A DNA stretch of 64,000 bases. It comes from Lachancea dasiensis (lineage: Eukaryota > Ascomycota > Saccharomycetes > Saccharomycetales > Saccharomycetaceae). The stretch spans positions 682,001 to 746,000 of the forward strand of contig LT598461.1 of NCBI GenBank assembly GCA_900074725.1, read 5' to 3'. Both the position numbers and the translations under genes were made by a program. The notes beneath the pieces are model-generated. The model was not told where the DNA came from. It saw nothing but the letters and a program-made list of their open reading frames with translations, and searched no databases. Positions 1 through 10,500 of this stretch are shown one piece after another. Position 1 is the first letter of the stretch. Each line of letters begins with the position of its first letter.

Positions 1-58
1 TACCTATGAGCTCGACAATGCCAGTGAACATTTTATTCTCAAAGAGTGGATCAAATAG
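1..58 (+). CDS. 3' end of an unidentified gene (partial)
   Basis: An open frame enters from the left edge in frame 2 and ends with TAG at 56-58, giving an 18-residue tail, TYELDNASEHFILKEWIK. The mix of charged and aromatic residues looks like a real protein end. In S. cerevisiae the gene next to MET10 on this side is PTR3 (amino-acid sensor component, same orientation), so PTR3 is the synteny-based guess; 18 residues are too few to confirm it. Confidence 0.4.
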   Translation, partial: TYELDNASEHFILKEWIK

Positions 59-307
59 TAGTTTGTCTTTGTTGTACTTATCATTATTATTTAGTCACTC
101 TAAATAGATCATCTACTTGATCAGCTAGTTCATAGCAGAACTAAAGGAAACCGTACCGAAAGGAACACAAACGTGGACTCTAACGCCTGGATAGCACCTC
201 AAACTTCGCGTTACCGCTAAAAAGTACTGTATATAATTGCCCAAAGACTAAAACGAAGAAATATGCTCTCCTGTAGTGCCTTGAGAGCGCCCGGAAACGG
301 CGGAGCA

Positions 308-847
308 TCATGATGTGATCCTCTTTAGAGAGTCAAGTCGTTTCAAATCAAACTGAATTTCCTTGATGATCTGCTTCCGTTTGATTTTCAATGCCTTTTT
401 CCGCTCGCCTTCCACATCTACGAGGTCAACTCCATCCAACTCAATGACCAGTTTCAGCAGCATTTCGTTGAAATAATTGCGCTGATATTGCTGTTTTTCG
501 GAGTCTGCATCGAAATTCTCGATCAAATGGTCCAGATCACTCTTAAACTCGCTAACGTACCTCTGTTGAACTAGCTCTAGCTGCTCTTCTAATGTCAATG
601 GTTTTCTCTCAGCGGCGCCTGACTTCTTCTTGTTTTTACCCTTCCCCCGTTTCTCTTTTCTCCCTTTTGCTCTCGTGGATGGCCTCAGCACTAGCCAAAG
701 GACTAGGGCTCCAAGAGCTGTTGCCGTGTATATTTTAGACATTTCGCTCTGTTGAGCCGTTTGTATCGCGCTTTCGAGCTCTGATTTTACCAAATTGTAG
801 TGCTCTACTAAGCCAAATGACTCTAACCATGCCCAGGTCGCATCCAT
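308..847 (-). CDS. SNL1: Snl1-like BAG-domain Hsp70 nucleotide-exchange factor
   Basis: Predicted 179-residue tail of the ER/nuclear-envelope chaperone system; in the family the BAG domain binds the Hsp70 ATPase domain and speeds nucleotide release. Residues about 38-57 form one hydrophobic segment (ALGALVLWLVL), followed by a very basic linker (about 58-80) and a helical, charged C-terminal half (about 85-179) that corresponds to the BAG domain. S. cerevisiae Snl1 is a little shorter (159). The start is the ATG at 847. It is divergent from VID28, and SNL1 and VID28 are also neighbours on S. cerevisiae chromosome IX, which supports the call. Confidence 0.85.
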   Translation of the reverse strand: MDATWAWLESFGLVEHYNLVKSELESAIQTAQQSEMSKIYTATALGALVLWLVLRPSTRAKGRKEKRGKGKNKKKSGAAERKPLTLEEQLELVQQRYVSEFKSDLDHLIENFDADSEKQQYQRNYFNEMLLKLVIELDGVDLVDVEGERKKALKIKRKQIIKEIQFDLKRLDSLKRITS

Positions 848-1236
848 CTTGTTAGCTTCTAAAGAGAATCTTACCTGTTTTTGGCACTATTCAAAAACTT
901 GTCCAACTTAAATAATTCAAGCTTCAAATACGTATGCTTGAAGAGAGGGACTGACAAATTGGGCTATAGAGAACTTGAATTGAACTCAACGACTCTAAGA
1001 GGTAACTATACCAAATAATCAGAACTCACATAACCAAGACTATGCCAAAGAGCGTTTCCAAGAGCTATATGCGACCATGTAACGTTTTGAGAGACTTCAT
1101 GGTTCGTTTATAGTGCTGCTGTGGTAATATCAGTGGAATAACCCCGGAACAATTTAATCAATAGGAAAGGTTGAACTTAACGTCTCATCGCCCGAGTACT
1201 CTCCAAACAATACTTGGCTCGCGGAAAACTGCATCA
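848..1236. promoter_or_regulatory. Divergent SNL1/VID28 intergenic region
   Basis: A 389-bp AT-rich stretch between the two divergent start codons that must hold both promoters. I see no recognisable factor site, RNA gene or conserved small frame in it. The VID28 frame stays open upstream to a TTG at 1171, but no ATG occurs there before 1237. Confidence 0.5.
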
Positions 1237-4086
1237 ATGCCTTATTATCAAAATAGGCCTTGCTCGGAGCTATTTGAGGATATTTTTAGACTGAAGGGTA
1301 GCCTGATTGGTGACGATTTGGCTAAATGGAGGCTACTCCGGGAGCAATACGAGTTGGTTGAGGAGGTGATGGATAAGGCATTCAGTCCTTTTCTGGAAGA
1401 TAATAAAAGCAAGGGCCCAAGTTTGAATAACGAAGCTTTAGATTTGGTGCAAATTTTGCTAAATTTGAGACAAACGACAAAAGAAGGGTGGGGTTCGATA
1501 TATGAGACTTTCGTCCATTCGGTTGTAGCAGGGATAAGATTCAGTACATCAGATTCTCCCTTGACGATTTTGAAAAAGGCACAGGTACTGAACACCTGTT
1601 TTGACTCTTATGACAATTGCCTAAGGGCAAATTCTACGCTGCAGGTTGAGTTGAGCACGACTCTTGCTCGAAATGTTGAGAAACAAAACATGAACCAAAA
1701 GATGGATAAGCAAAAGCCCATCTTAACAGAGATACTGTCTTGTATCTTGAAATTGCCTGTGTTGGAACCTAACCCGAATGTCATTGCTGCAACCACAACC
1801 CTTCTCTTGGAACTATTTCAAAAATACCGATCTCAAATCAAATTCAAATATATCATAAGCCATTCAAACCATGGCAAGTCATCACCATCATATGACCCAT
1901 TTAGTGCATGCGAAAGCCATAAGCAACGCTCCAGATCACTACTCACTAGCCCGAGCGCGACGGAAATTCGCGACCCTTACGACATGTCCTTATGTTACCT
2001 TTCTGTTAACGTCTACCTTAAAATGCTAACAGTCTGTGATGGTACAGCGAGAAAGAATGCTATCTTGTGGAATGATGCAAACTTCAATACGTTCATGGCC
2101 AGTTTCCTAAAGAGCGATTGCCTGGGTCTGCGATGTTGTTCCATCCAGTTCATGGTGTTTCCTTATCTGTATGAGTCAGAAATGAAGGCGATGGAAAGAT
2201 CGTGGCTAGTGTGGCTGCCTCATCTTTGCGAAACCCTCAACTATGACGATTTGCCGTGGTGGTTCGACCCGCTGGACACGCTCACTAGCCTAATCGATCA
2301 TTTCAATGAGAATTCGCAGTTTTCTAATCCTGTATCCGAATTTCTCTCCGAAACAAACCTAATGAATTCAGTTATACGATTACTAGCAAGATGCTTGTCT
2401 TTGGATAACAGAGACCCCGAACCTCTGAAAATTACAACGAAACTGGTGAAGCTTTGTGCCTCACTGACAGCCTTTAGTGAACTAACCAGAAAACGCCTTT
2501 TCACTAACAGAGTACTACTCCACCACGCTGAATCAGGATTAGAGTGCCATCTTCAGCTGATCGATAGCTTCATCAGTCACAAAGAGCGTTACTCGATACC
2601 CTTATCTGGAAAAGACATCCCACCCCTCTTCGATTCAGAATGTACGTTTGCCTGGGTTATGCTTTTGAAATCATTTTCTAGAAGCGTAACCGCTCTGAGA
2701 ACTTTCCTGAAGCGCAACAGACTAGCAGAGCTGCTACTTGATCTGGTGAAAAAGATATTCTATTTGACTGAAGATAAAGCGCTCCGAGGGAGTCAACTTG
2801 TAAACGCGGAAATTAAAGTAATGAGTGCAGCACTCGGTATTCTTTCTAACTTTGTTGTAGAATTTTCGAATTTGCAAGCATTCATTGTTGAGAATGGGAT
2901 CATCACTATAGTAGACAAGATTTTGAAAAGTCCGCTTTTCAATGACCAGGCTGCGGTGCTTACTGAGCCAGTATCCAAGGAGGTTATGCCAACTTATACT
3001 GCAGAAGTCCAGACAAATTCTTTGTGGGTGTTGAGGCATTTGATGTACAATTCGCACAATGACGAAAAGTTAGAGCTTCTTTCAGTTATATCAATGGAGA
3101 CAATCCTCCAGTTTGTCAATAACAGCAATTGGCTCGTCCAAGAACAATGCTTCCAACTGTTGAGAAATCTCACATGCAATTCCCGCAAAGTTGTTAATAT
3201 CTTGCTGGAAAATTTCGAGGATGTTAAGCAATCGGGCTCATCAGCGAGACGACTCGGTCATGCCAATTCTACTTATCTGTTTGAGTTTCTAGCTCACAAA
3301 CTGAAAATGCTGGACCCTGCAGATTCCAACCAAGCCAAGGCTTTTGAAGGAGTTCTATACATCATAGTCAACATTACCGCAATCAATGAAAATAAGAGGC
3401 AGTTGGTCATACAACAGGATGAGCTCTTGTGGTTCATTAAGGAGGTATTAGAAAATGATGCGAGCTTAGAGTCGGGGTATACAAAAGGTGACATCCAAGT
3501 GGCGTGCTTGTGGATCCTTACAAATTTGATATGGGCATCTACTACTCAAAACTTTTTGTTCCGAGCCACGGAGCCTCATCCTATCATGGACTCAGCAGAT
3601 GCCGCAGAAGGTGGATCGCTACACAATAGAGAGGAATATGCCGACAAAGCGCCCATTGAAGGTGCAGGACCGTTAGATGAGGGCGATTTTGACGACGACG
3701 AAATGAGCGATACATATCGTGATGACGAAGAGGACTCGCAAGAAGTTGACGACGAGGTTAACGACGAAGAGGAAGAAGAAGAAGAAGGTTACGAAGAAGA
3801 CCAAAGCAGGCCGCCCGCAAATGACCATGAACACACAAATCATGAAAATTATCATACCAGCGTCAACGAGGCCCACAACGTGGGGATATCTGGTGAGTTT
3901 GTGAGACCCAAGAGCCTTGATGCACCCGCAAAGCTCAAGCTTTTCGCCGCTCAAAGGTGCTCTAAGCTAGTGAATATGGGGATGTACGATCTTGTAAAAT
4001 CCAAGGCGCTGGAAAATAACGTAGCAGTTAGAGAACAGGCCAAGCTCCTCCTGTTTCACATGGATCTTCTTCGGAAAGGAATTTGA
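1237..4086 (+). CDS. VID28: Vid28/Gid5-like armadillo-repeat subunit of the GID ubiquitin ligase
   Basis: A 949-residue alpha-helical armadillo/HEAT-type protein. In S. cerevisiae Vid28 (Gid5, 921 residues) is the scaffold arm of the GID/CTLH E3 ligase that degrades gluconeogenic enzymes through their N-terminal proline. Repeated helical segments run through the whole length, with the best armadillo-like ones in about 600-800. Residues about 814-855 are an acidic low-complexity insert (GDFDDDEMSDTYRDDEEDS and a run of E), and the last about 50 residues return to a helical repeat. The start is the first in-frame ATG (1237, MPYYQNRP). Neighbourhood with SNL1 matches S. cerevisiae. Confidence 0.85.
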   Translation: MPYYQNRPCSELFEDIFRLKGSLIGDDLAKWRLLREQYELVEEVMDKAFSPFLEDNKSKGPSLNNEALDLVQILLNLRQTTKEGWGSIYETFVHSVVAGIRFSTSDSPLTILKKAQVLNTCFDSYDNCLRANSTLQVELSTTLARNVEKQNMNQKMDKQKPILTEILSCILKLPVLEPNPNVIAATTTLLLELFQKYRSQIKFKYIISHSNHGKSSPSYDPFSACESHKQRSRSLLTSPSATEIRDPYDMSLCYLSVNVYLKMLTVCDGTARKNAILWNDANFNTFMASFLKSDCLGLRCCSIQFMVFPYLYESEMKAMERSWLVWLPHLCETLNYDDLPWWFDPLDTLTSLIDHFNENSQFSNPVSEFLSETNLMNSVIRLLARCLSLDNRDPEPLKITTKLVKLCASLTAFSELTRKRLFTNRVLLHHAESGLECHLQLIDSFISHKERYSIPLSGKDIPPLFDSECTFAWVMLLKSFSRSVTALRTFLKRNRLAELLLDLVKKIFYLTEDKALRGSQLVNAEIKVMSAALGILSNFVVEFSNLQAFIVENGIITIVDKILKSPLFNDQAAVLTEPVSKEVMPTYTAEVQTNSLWVLRHLMYNSHNDEKLELLSVISMETILQFVNNSNWLVQEQCFQLLRNLTCNSRKVVNILLENFEDVKQSGSSARRLGHANSTYLFEFLAHKLKMLDPADSNQAKAFEGVLYIIVNITAINENKRQLVIQQDELLWFIKEVLENDASLESGYTKGDIQVACLWILTNLIWASTTQNFLFRATEPHPIMDSADAAEGGSLHNREEYADKAPIEGAGPLDEGDFDDDEMSDTYRDDEEDSQEVDDEVNDEEEEEEEGYEEDQSRPPANDHEHTNHENYHTSVNEAHNVGISGEFVRPKSLDAPAKLKLFAAQRCSKLVNMGMYDLVKSKALENNVAVREQAKLLLFHMDLLRKGI

Positions 4087-4140
4087 GCCCTTGGCAATGA
4101 TCGAAGTGCCAATGTTGGCGATCCGTAGAACTGTGCTCAT

Positions 4141-4182
4141 CGCATGTGACCTTTAGTATCATGTGCCCAGACATTATGTGGC
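4141..4182 (+). promoter_or_regulatory. Candidate Cbf1 and Met31/32 sites of MET10
   Basis: GCATGTGAC (4142-4150, reverse complement GTCACATGC) is a near match to the Cbf1 site TCACGTG. A second CATGTG is at 4160-4165, and TGTGGC at 4177-4182 matches the core of the Met31/Met32 site. They lie about 160-200 bp upstream of MET10, where sulfur-regulon genes of S. cerevisiae carry this combination. All are imperfect, so this is a suggestion only. Confidence 0.4.
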
Positions 4183-4339
4183 TCGCACAATTGAAGAAAG
4201 GATTGAAGAAGTTATAAGAGGTAACCAAAGACTTGGAGGGCGAACTATAAAATGATACCCATCCAGTTTCTAGATTCTTTTCGCTATAAAGACAAACCTT
4301 TGAGCTATTGCGAGACCGGCTTTGAGAATTCTATCTGTA

Positions 4340-7300
4340 ATGGGAATTGAATTTTCGACCAATCCTTTCGGAGTTCCCTCCGACTGGAAAAGCACCCAGG
4401 CTTACACGACTCCCGTTGCCTCGATTTCGTCAGCTTTAGTTCAAAATGTGAGCAGCATATTTAGTTACAAGACTTTTTCCGATGCAGATCTTTTAGACGA
4501 ATCGGTTAAAAGCTGGGTTAAAAAAAAAGCCCTGGAGACCTTGTACTTCGAAGAGTTAGAATTGAGGTCTGGTGCCGGTCTAACTGCGTTGGGTTATGCG
4601 CATGCAACGGAAGACAAATCACTTGTAGGAATCATAACCCCAGGGTACGGTTTACCATATTTTGCCAACAGTTTCCGGCGCGAAAATTCCAATGGAAGTC
4701 GGTTTATGCTCAACGTTGGGGCACTTGATTATAATGAGGAGGCAGGCCAAGTGGTGAGTGATTTTGTCACTCCTTTGAAGACGGCTGCATCGCTAGGTTT
4801 CCCAGTCGTTTCACCAGTTCGTGTTGATGAGGCCAAGCAAACAACGCTACTCGCTATTGCTTTGGCAAAGTTTGGTACTGCTTTGGGGGCGGTCAATCTT
4901 TTCGATGGCCCCAATTATGCCAAGTCCGTCCTGAATATCACTGAGAAAGTGGATCAGGACATCATTGCGCGCTTGTCCAAACAATTAACTGTCCCATCTA
5001 CCTTCGATCAAATTTTAGATAAGTTTAATGAGCTTTCAACTAGCAAGCTTCATAACTTTGAGTTCTACGGGGACGAAGGTGCTGAGACTCTTTTTGTATC
5101 GTTCGGAAGCGTAGAGTCCGAACTCTTTGGCGCCAGTCTAGTCGAGAATCAGTTCAAAGTTGGACTCATTGCCATAAGAATTGCTTTACCTTTTGACACA
5201 GACAAATTTGTGGCCTTGATTCCAAAATCCGTAAAGAACATTGTGGTTGTTGGTCAATCGTTGGTTGGAGCATCTGCAACCTTCATGAAATCACAAGTTT
5301 CTGCCGCCTTGTTTACGCATAATGTAAGGTCGGTCAAAATTTCCGAATATGTGTACTTACCTTCATTCGTTTGGTCTCCTGACGCCGTTGAACAAGTCAT
5401 AGCGTCTTTCGTCCCTGAATTCAGAAAAGCTGCCGATAATCACAGTGAAAAGTTTATCTATTGGGCAGCTGACTCAAGTGTCAATCTCGACGTTGCTGCG
5501 AGACTTGCACATGCTCTCTCTTTGGTAGACCACCGTGATATTACTTTCAGGACGAAATTCGATAACAACGCGAATGGTGGTACTTTCCAAGCTCAAATTG
5601 TTTCGCGCAGCAAAGGAAATTCTTCTCTTGCCGATAACGTTGATCGTGCTAATGTCACTGTGGTTGAAAACCTGTCCATTTTAAATGCCTTTGATATAAC
5701 CAGCACATGCAAAGAGAAAAGTACTGTTTTGATCGTGAGCGAAAAGTCATTAAAGGACAAGAATCTCTCTGATGCAAAGGTTTTGGTTGATGACTTGAAA
5801 CTTCCAAGCAGGTTTTTAACAGATGCTATCCACAAAGATCTTCGAATTGTTTTCTTGGATGCGGAAACCATTGGTGACAGAGAAGAAACTAACGGCAGAA
5901 CTGCGTCATTTGTTATCCAGGCTGCATTTTGGAAGTATGCGTATGATTTGTCTATTGCTGAGAGCGTTCGCAGAATTTGGAACTCAGCTGGCTCTGACAT
6001 AGAGCTGTTAGCTGCTGTTTTGTCAGAAACAATCACCACGGCATTTGACGTTGGTCTTAGAGAAGTTCACTGTGAGAACTTGAAGAAGTCAGTTAAAGAA
6101 CTCGCCTTTGATAAGTCGGAAGAAGAAGAACTTCCTTCATTACTCTCAGAAACCTGCTTTCTCCCTAATCCGAGGAAGCAGGAAATCCCTGCCCAAACAA
6201 GTGCCTCTGCCATTGCAGATATTGCCTGCCAGCTAAGTTTTAAGGAAGCTTTCGCTACTAAGACCTCTTTGAGACCAGACCTTCCTGTGAACAATTACGT
6301 TGTTAAGGTCAAAGAAAATAGGCGCGTAACGCCTGCCGACTATGACAGATATATTTTCCACATCGAGTTTGATATCACTAATACTGGCTTGACGTATGGT
6401 ATCGGTGAAGCTTTGGGTGTACATGCCAGAAATAACCAACAACTTGTTAGACAGTTTCTAAAGTCCTATGGCTTGAATGAGGAAGACATAGTTCAAGTTC
6501 CTAACAAAGAAGATCAACGGTATTTAGAAAACAGAACTGTTCTTCAAGCCTTTACCGATTGTTTGGACATTTTTGGCAAACCTCCTAAAGCATTTTACCA
6601 ATCGCTTTTAGAGTTTGCTTCTAATGACGAGGAGAAGAAAAAGCTGGAGCATTTGGTTTCAGCCGCCGGAGCTGTCGAATTGAAAAAGTTTCAGGATGTC
6701 GAGTACTACACCTACGCCGATATTTTTGAGCTATTTCCCTCTGCTAGGCCTTCCCTTTCTGATTTGGTACGTATCATCGCTCCTCTCAAGAGAAGAGAGT
6801 ATTCTATCGCTTCATCGCAAAGAATGCATCCTAACGAAGTCCACTTGTTGATTGTTATTGTGGACTGGGTAGACAACAAAGGCAGAAAACGGTTTGGACA
6901 AGCATCCAAATACCTCTCCGAACTTCCAGTTGGTTCTGAATTGGTAGTTAGTGTTAAGCCTTCCGTAATGAAACTGCCCCCTTCTACAGAGCAGCCAGTG
7001 ATCATGAGTGGTCTCGGTACCGGTCTGGCACCTTTCAAAGCTATTGTTGAGGAAAAATTGTGGCAAAAACAGCAAGGGCACAAAATTGGTAAGGTTTACC
7101 TGTTCATGGGCTCCAGACATAAGAGAGAAGAATACCTGTATGGGGAATTGTGGGAAGCTTACAAGGCCGCTGGCGTGATTACTCACATTGGTGCGGCCTT
7201 CTCCCGAGACCAGCCCCATAAAATTTATATCCAAGATAAAATTCGTGAAAGTTTGCAAGACTTGAAGACTGCAATGGTCGATGAGACTGGCTCCTTTTAC

Positions 7301-7453
7301 TTGTGTGGACCTACCTGGCCAGTTCCTGATATTACTCAAGCATTGAAAGATATTCTTCAGGCTGCCGCTGATGAGCAGGGCAAGAAAGTTAATTTGGATG
7401 AAGCCATTGAAGAACTTAAAGAGAGCTCCCGTTACATCTTGGAAGTGTATTGA
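4340..7453 (+). CDS. MET10: Sulfite reductase alpha (flavoprotein) subunit
   Basis: Catalyses, with the haemoprotein subunit Met5, the six-electron NADPH-dependent reduction of sulfite to sulfide in sulfate assimilation. The 1037-residue product matches S. cerevisiae Met10 (1035) end to end. The N-terminal part is oxidoreductase-like. The C-terminal FAD/NADP(H) reductase region (about 650-1037) is nearly identical, with the FAD motif RREYSIASS near 818, the NADP-binding GLGTGLAPFKA near 892, SRHKREEYLYGELW, and the C-terminal aromatic ending EVY. The frame extends upstream to a TTG, but the ATG at 4340 (MGIEFSTNPFG) aligns with the family start. It is convergent with SMC2 across about 100 bp. 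Confidence 0.97.
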   Translation: MGIEFSTNPFGVPSDWKSTQAYTTPVASISSALVQNVSSIFSYKTFSDADLLDESVKSWVKKKALETLYFEELELRSGAGLTALGYAHATEDKSLVGIITPGYGLPYFANSFRRENSNGSRFMLNVGALDYNEEAGQVVSDFVTPLKTAASLGFPVVSPVRVDEAKQTTLLAIALAKFGTALGAVNLFDGPNYAKSVLNITEKVDQDIIARLSKQLTVPSTFDQILDKFNELSTSKLHNFEFYGDEGAETLFVSFGSVESELFGASLVENQFKVGLIAIRIALPFDTDKFVALIPKSVKNIVVVGQSLVGASATFMKSQVSAALFTHNVRSVKISEYVYLPSFVWSPDAVEQVIASFVPEFRKAADNHSEKFIYWAADSSVNLDVAARLAHALSLVDHRDITFRTKFDNNANGGTFQAQIVSRSKGNSSLADNVDRANVTVVENLSILNAFDITSTCKEKSTVLIVSEKSLKDKNLSDAKVLVDDLKLPSRFLTDAIHKDLRIVFLDAETIGDREETNGRTASFVIQAAFWKYAYDLSIAESVRRIWNSAGSDIELLAAVLSETITTAFDVGLREVHCENLKKSVKELAFDKSEEEELPSLLSETCFLPNPRKQEIPAQTSASAIADIACQLSFKEAFATKTSLRPDLPVNNYVVKVKENRRVTPADYDRYIFHIEFDITNTGLTYGIGEALGVHARNNQQLVRQFLKSYGLNEEDIVQVPNKEDQRYLENRTVLQAFTDCLDIFGKPPKAFYQSLLEFASNDEEKKKLEHLVSAAGAVELKKFQDVEYYTYADIFELFPSARPSLSDLVRIIAPLKRREYSIASSQRMHPNEVHLLIVIVDWVDNKGRKRFGQASKYLSELPVGSELVVSVKPSVMKLPPSTEQPVIMSGLGTGLAPFKAIVEEKLWQKQQGHKIGKVYLFMGSRHKREEYLYGELWEAYKAAGVITHIGAAFSRDQPHKIYIQDKIRESLQDLKTAMVDETGSFYLCGPTWPVPDITQALKDILQAAADEQGKKVNLDEAIEELKESSRYILEVY

Positions 7454-7553
7454 TAAATACAAATTATTTACAATCACCTTATTTTATTTTTATTTGTTTA
7501 CGAAGAATTGATCAGTATATAGCTACCGAACATGGGGAAAGCGTAACACCCGG

Positions 7554-10500
7554 TCATAGGGCACTGACGACTGATGTTCCATCTTGAAATCTTGTTTTGA
7601 AGACGCGATTAGCATTATTGAACATGCCTTCCTTCAATGACACAACGATAAATTGAGAACCCTTAAATTTTGTTCTAATCAAATGCCCAATGTTTTGAGT
7701 ATGACTTAAATCTAAAGCTGCATCAACCTCATCAAGGATGTACATCGGCGCAGGTTTAAATTGAAGTAGAGCCAAAATCAATGACAATGCAATCAAAGAC
7801 CTTTGGCCACCAGATAGCTCTATCAGGCTATCTTTCCAAATGCTTCCTAATCTTATCTTTACTTCCAGTCCTTCCGTAACGTCTTTTCCCTCCATGGGAA
7901 CTAGTTTAGAGAAAGAATTAGGTAAGAGTTCTCCAAATATTTGACCAAAATCAACAGTCACCTTCTCCCACGTTTTGATGAGAGTCTCACGCTTATACAT
8001 GTTAAGCTTCGTGATTGTCTCTTGAATTTTAGTTTTGTCCCTCTCTATGGTTGTGATCATAGATTTTAGAGCAGACTCCTTTTTCTCCACATTCTCAATC
8101 ATGCTCATAATATTCGGGTTAACTTTTCGCTTCATATCACCAAACTTTTCAGCCAGTTGTTGCGATCGCTGTCTGTAGACCGCTAAATTCACCCCTTGGT
8201 TTTGGATTATAATGCTTGAAACAAGGCCCTCGTCATGAAGCCATTCTTCCTCTTTCAATAAATGCTTGATATTCTCTTCAACAGAGCTGGTACTGTTTGC
8301 CAGTTTACTTACCTCGTTGATCAGCTTTTTGAGCTCAATATTACCGTTTTTCAAGAATTCATCTTTCTTTTTGATCAGCTCCGAGAGAACACGCATTTCT
8401 TCGTCAATCTCATATAGCCTCTTCTTCTCTTCGGCTACTCTTCCCTTCGCATGTTCCAGCTCAGCAGAAGCCGTGTTTACCTTCTCTTGCAGCATGAGAT
8501 ATTTGGCATTGAGCTCTTTGGATGCCTCCGACGCCTCCTTTTCCCCTTCTTGGACCGCCACAAGATCAGTTCTTAGTTGATCGATTTCCAGCTGGAGCGA
8601 TTGATTGCGGTCTTCATTGTTCTCTAGAACAGTTTGGTGTCTTTGTATTTCCGATTTTATGTCCTTGATTTCAGATTTTAGTTGGTCCAACTTCGAACCC
8701 TTATCCTGACTGAACTCCTCCATATCTTTCCTAATTTTGAACAACTCCGCTTCAAAACGTTTGATATCTTCAACAGCGGTAGCTCGCGATCCAAGGCAGC
8801 TTTCAATTTCGCTGTCTATCTCGTGGTTTCTCGATATTAGCTGTACAGAGGGATTGTTTTCGAAGCTTCTTTCGGCCAAATGGAGTCTGTGGGTAGCCAA
8901 ATTGAGATCATTTTGAATCGACTTAGTTTTGTCAAGAATGCCAGCTTGTCGCTCAATCTTCTCTAGCACATGTTGCAATTCAATCTCTAAGTCGGAAACG
9001 GTTTTCGATAGGGCATTATACGTCTGAATGTCGATCAAAACTGAGCTGTTGTTGCTTCGACTTCCTCCTGAAAGTGTCCCTTCTGGGTCATAGATATCAC
9101 CTTGCAGTGTGATGCTTCTGGCCCTCACTTGGGGATGAAATGTGACTTTTTTTGCGCTTTCTGCATCCTTACAGATCAAGCTCGAACCGAAAATAAATTC
9201 CATCGCTTTTGAAACATCCTCTTCGTAGCCAATCAAATTGAGAGCTAGCTCAACATTTCCAGGAGCTAAGCCTTTGGCGACTTGAACGGCTCGTTGATTC
9301 AGTTGTCGAGCAGAAATTTTGTTCAGCGGTATCAAAGTAACACGTTTCCGCAATCTCCCATTTTCAAGCAGCTGTGAAGCAGTTCGTTCATTATCGACTA
9401 CCACGTTAAATAGTCTTCCACCAGCACATACTTGTAAAGCTGTCGCACTTGCGAAGTTATTCTCATCCAATGAGAACAGCTGAGCTGCTACGCCTTTGAC
9501 TGAGGTAGGACTGAAATCAGATGACGGCTTTGAGTAATTGAAGTCAATGTTGGCTACCCTTCTCTTCAAAATATCCATTTCTCTTGATTTCTCATGAAGT
9601 TGTCGTTTCAGACTTACTTCCCTGTCCTTAAGTTGTTTGTACATATCTGGGTGGAAGCCCAACTTCTGTAGTTTAAGATTTAGCTCTGAGCATCGCAGTT
9701 TATTCAGGTCAACCTCTTTTCTGGCTTCCTTGCAGGACTCTTGGGCCGAGAGCAGCTTGGGTCCATTAGCATGGAGCTCTTTTTTCAGCAATTCAATCTT
9801 CATGTCACACCTTTGGACCTGTATACGAGAATCATTCAACTTTGATTCAGCATTTGTTAGTTGAGCACTGTAACCACTGCTCGTTGCGCCTGTTGATGAT
9901 ATGCCAGTAGTCAAAGTAGACAATAGCTCTTCCTTGTTTTGTAGGTGACCTTTCAGTCTACCGACGAGAGATACAAGGTTATTAAAGTCTGATTCAGTAC
10001 TTCCGAATGAATTCATTTTGAGCTGCAGAGCATCGCGATATTGCTGAATCTTTGTGTGGCAAGCTTCATACTTAGATGTCTCTTCGGTCAAGTTTTGGGT
10101 GGTGATAGTAAGGGTTGTCCGCAAACGAGAAAGTTCATTGTTCAATCGACTTTCTATGGCTTCCAGTTGATTCAGCAATCCGTCTTTTTTCATCTCATTT
10201 TTCTTTTGAGCTCGCATCACTTCAAGGTCTTCTTCTAGACTCTTCAACTCTGCCGTGTTTTTTTCGATTGACTCTTGGAGCTGTTTAATCTTCGATTGTC
10301 CTACTCTATTGGACTCCTCAATATTATTTCGGTTTTCTATTAGGGAGCTGTAAGTGAATGCGTGTACGACTTTTGACGTGTTTTCGAGATCAGCCTGAAT
10401 CTCTTGAAATTCCAAAAACGTTCGTTTCTCGGCTCTAAGTTTCTCAAGTTTGGGCTCAATCTCTTCCTCTAACAGGGTCCTTATTTCCTGCAGCTTAGTT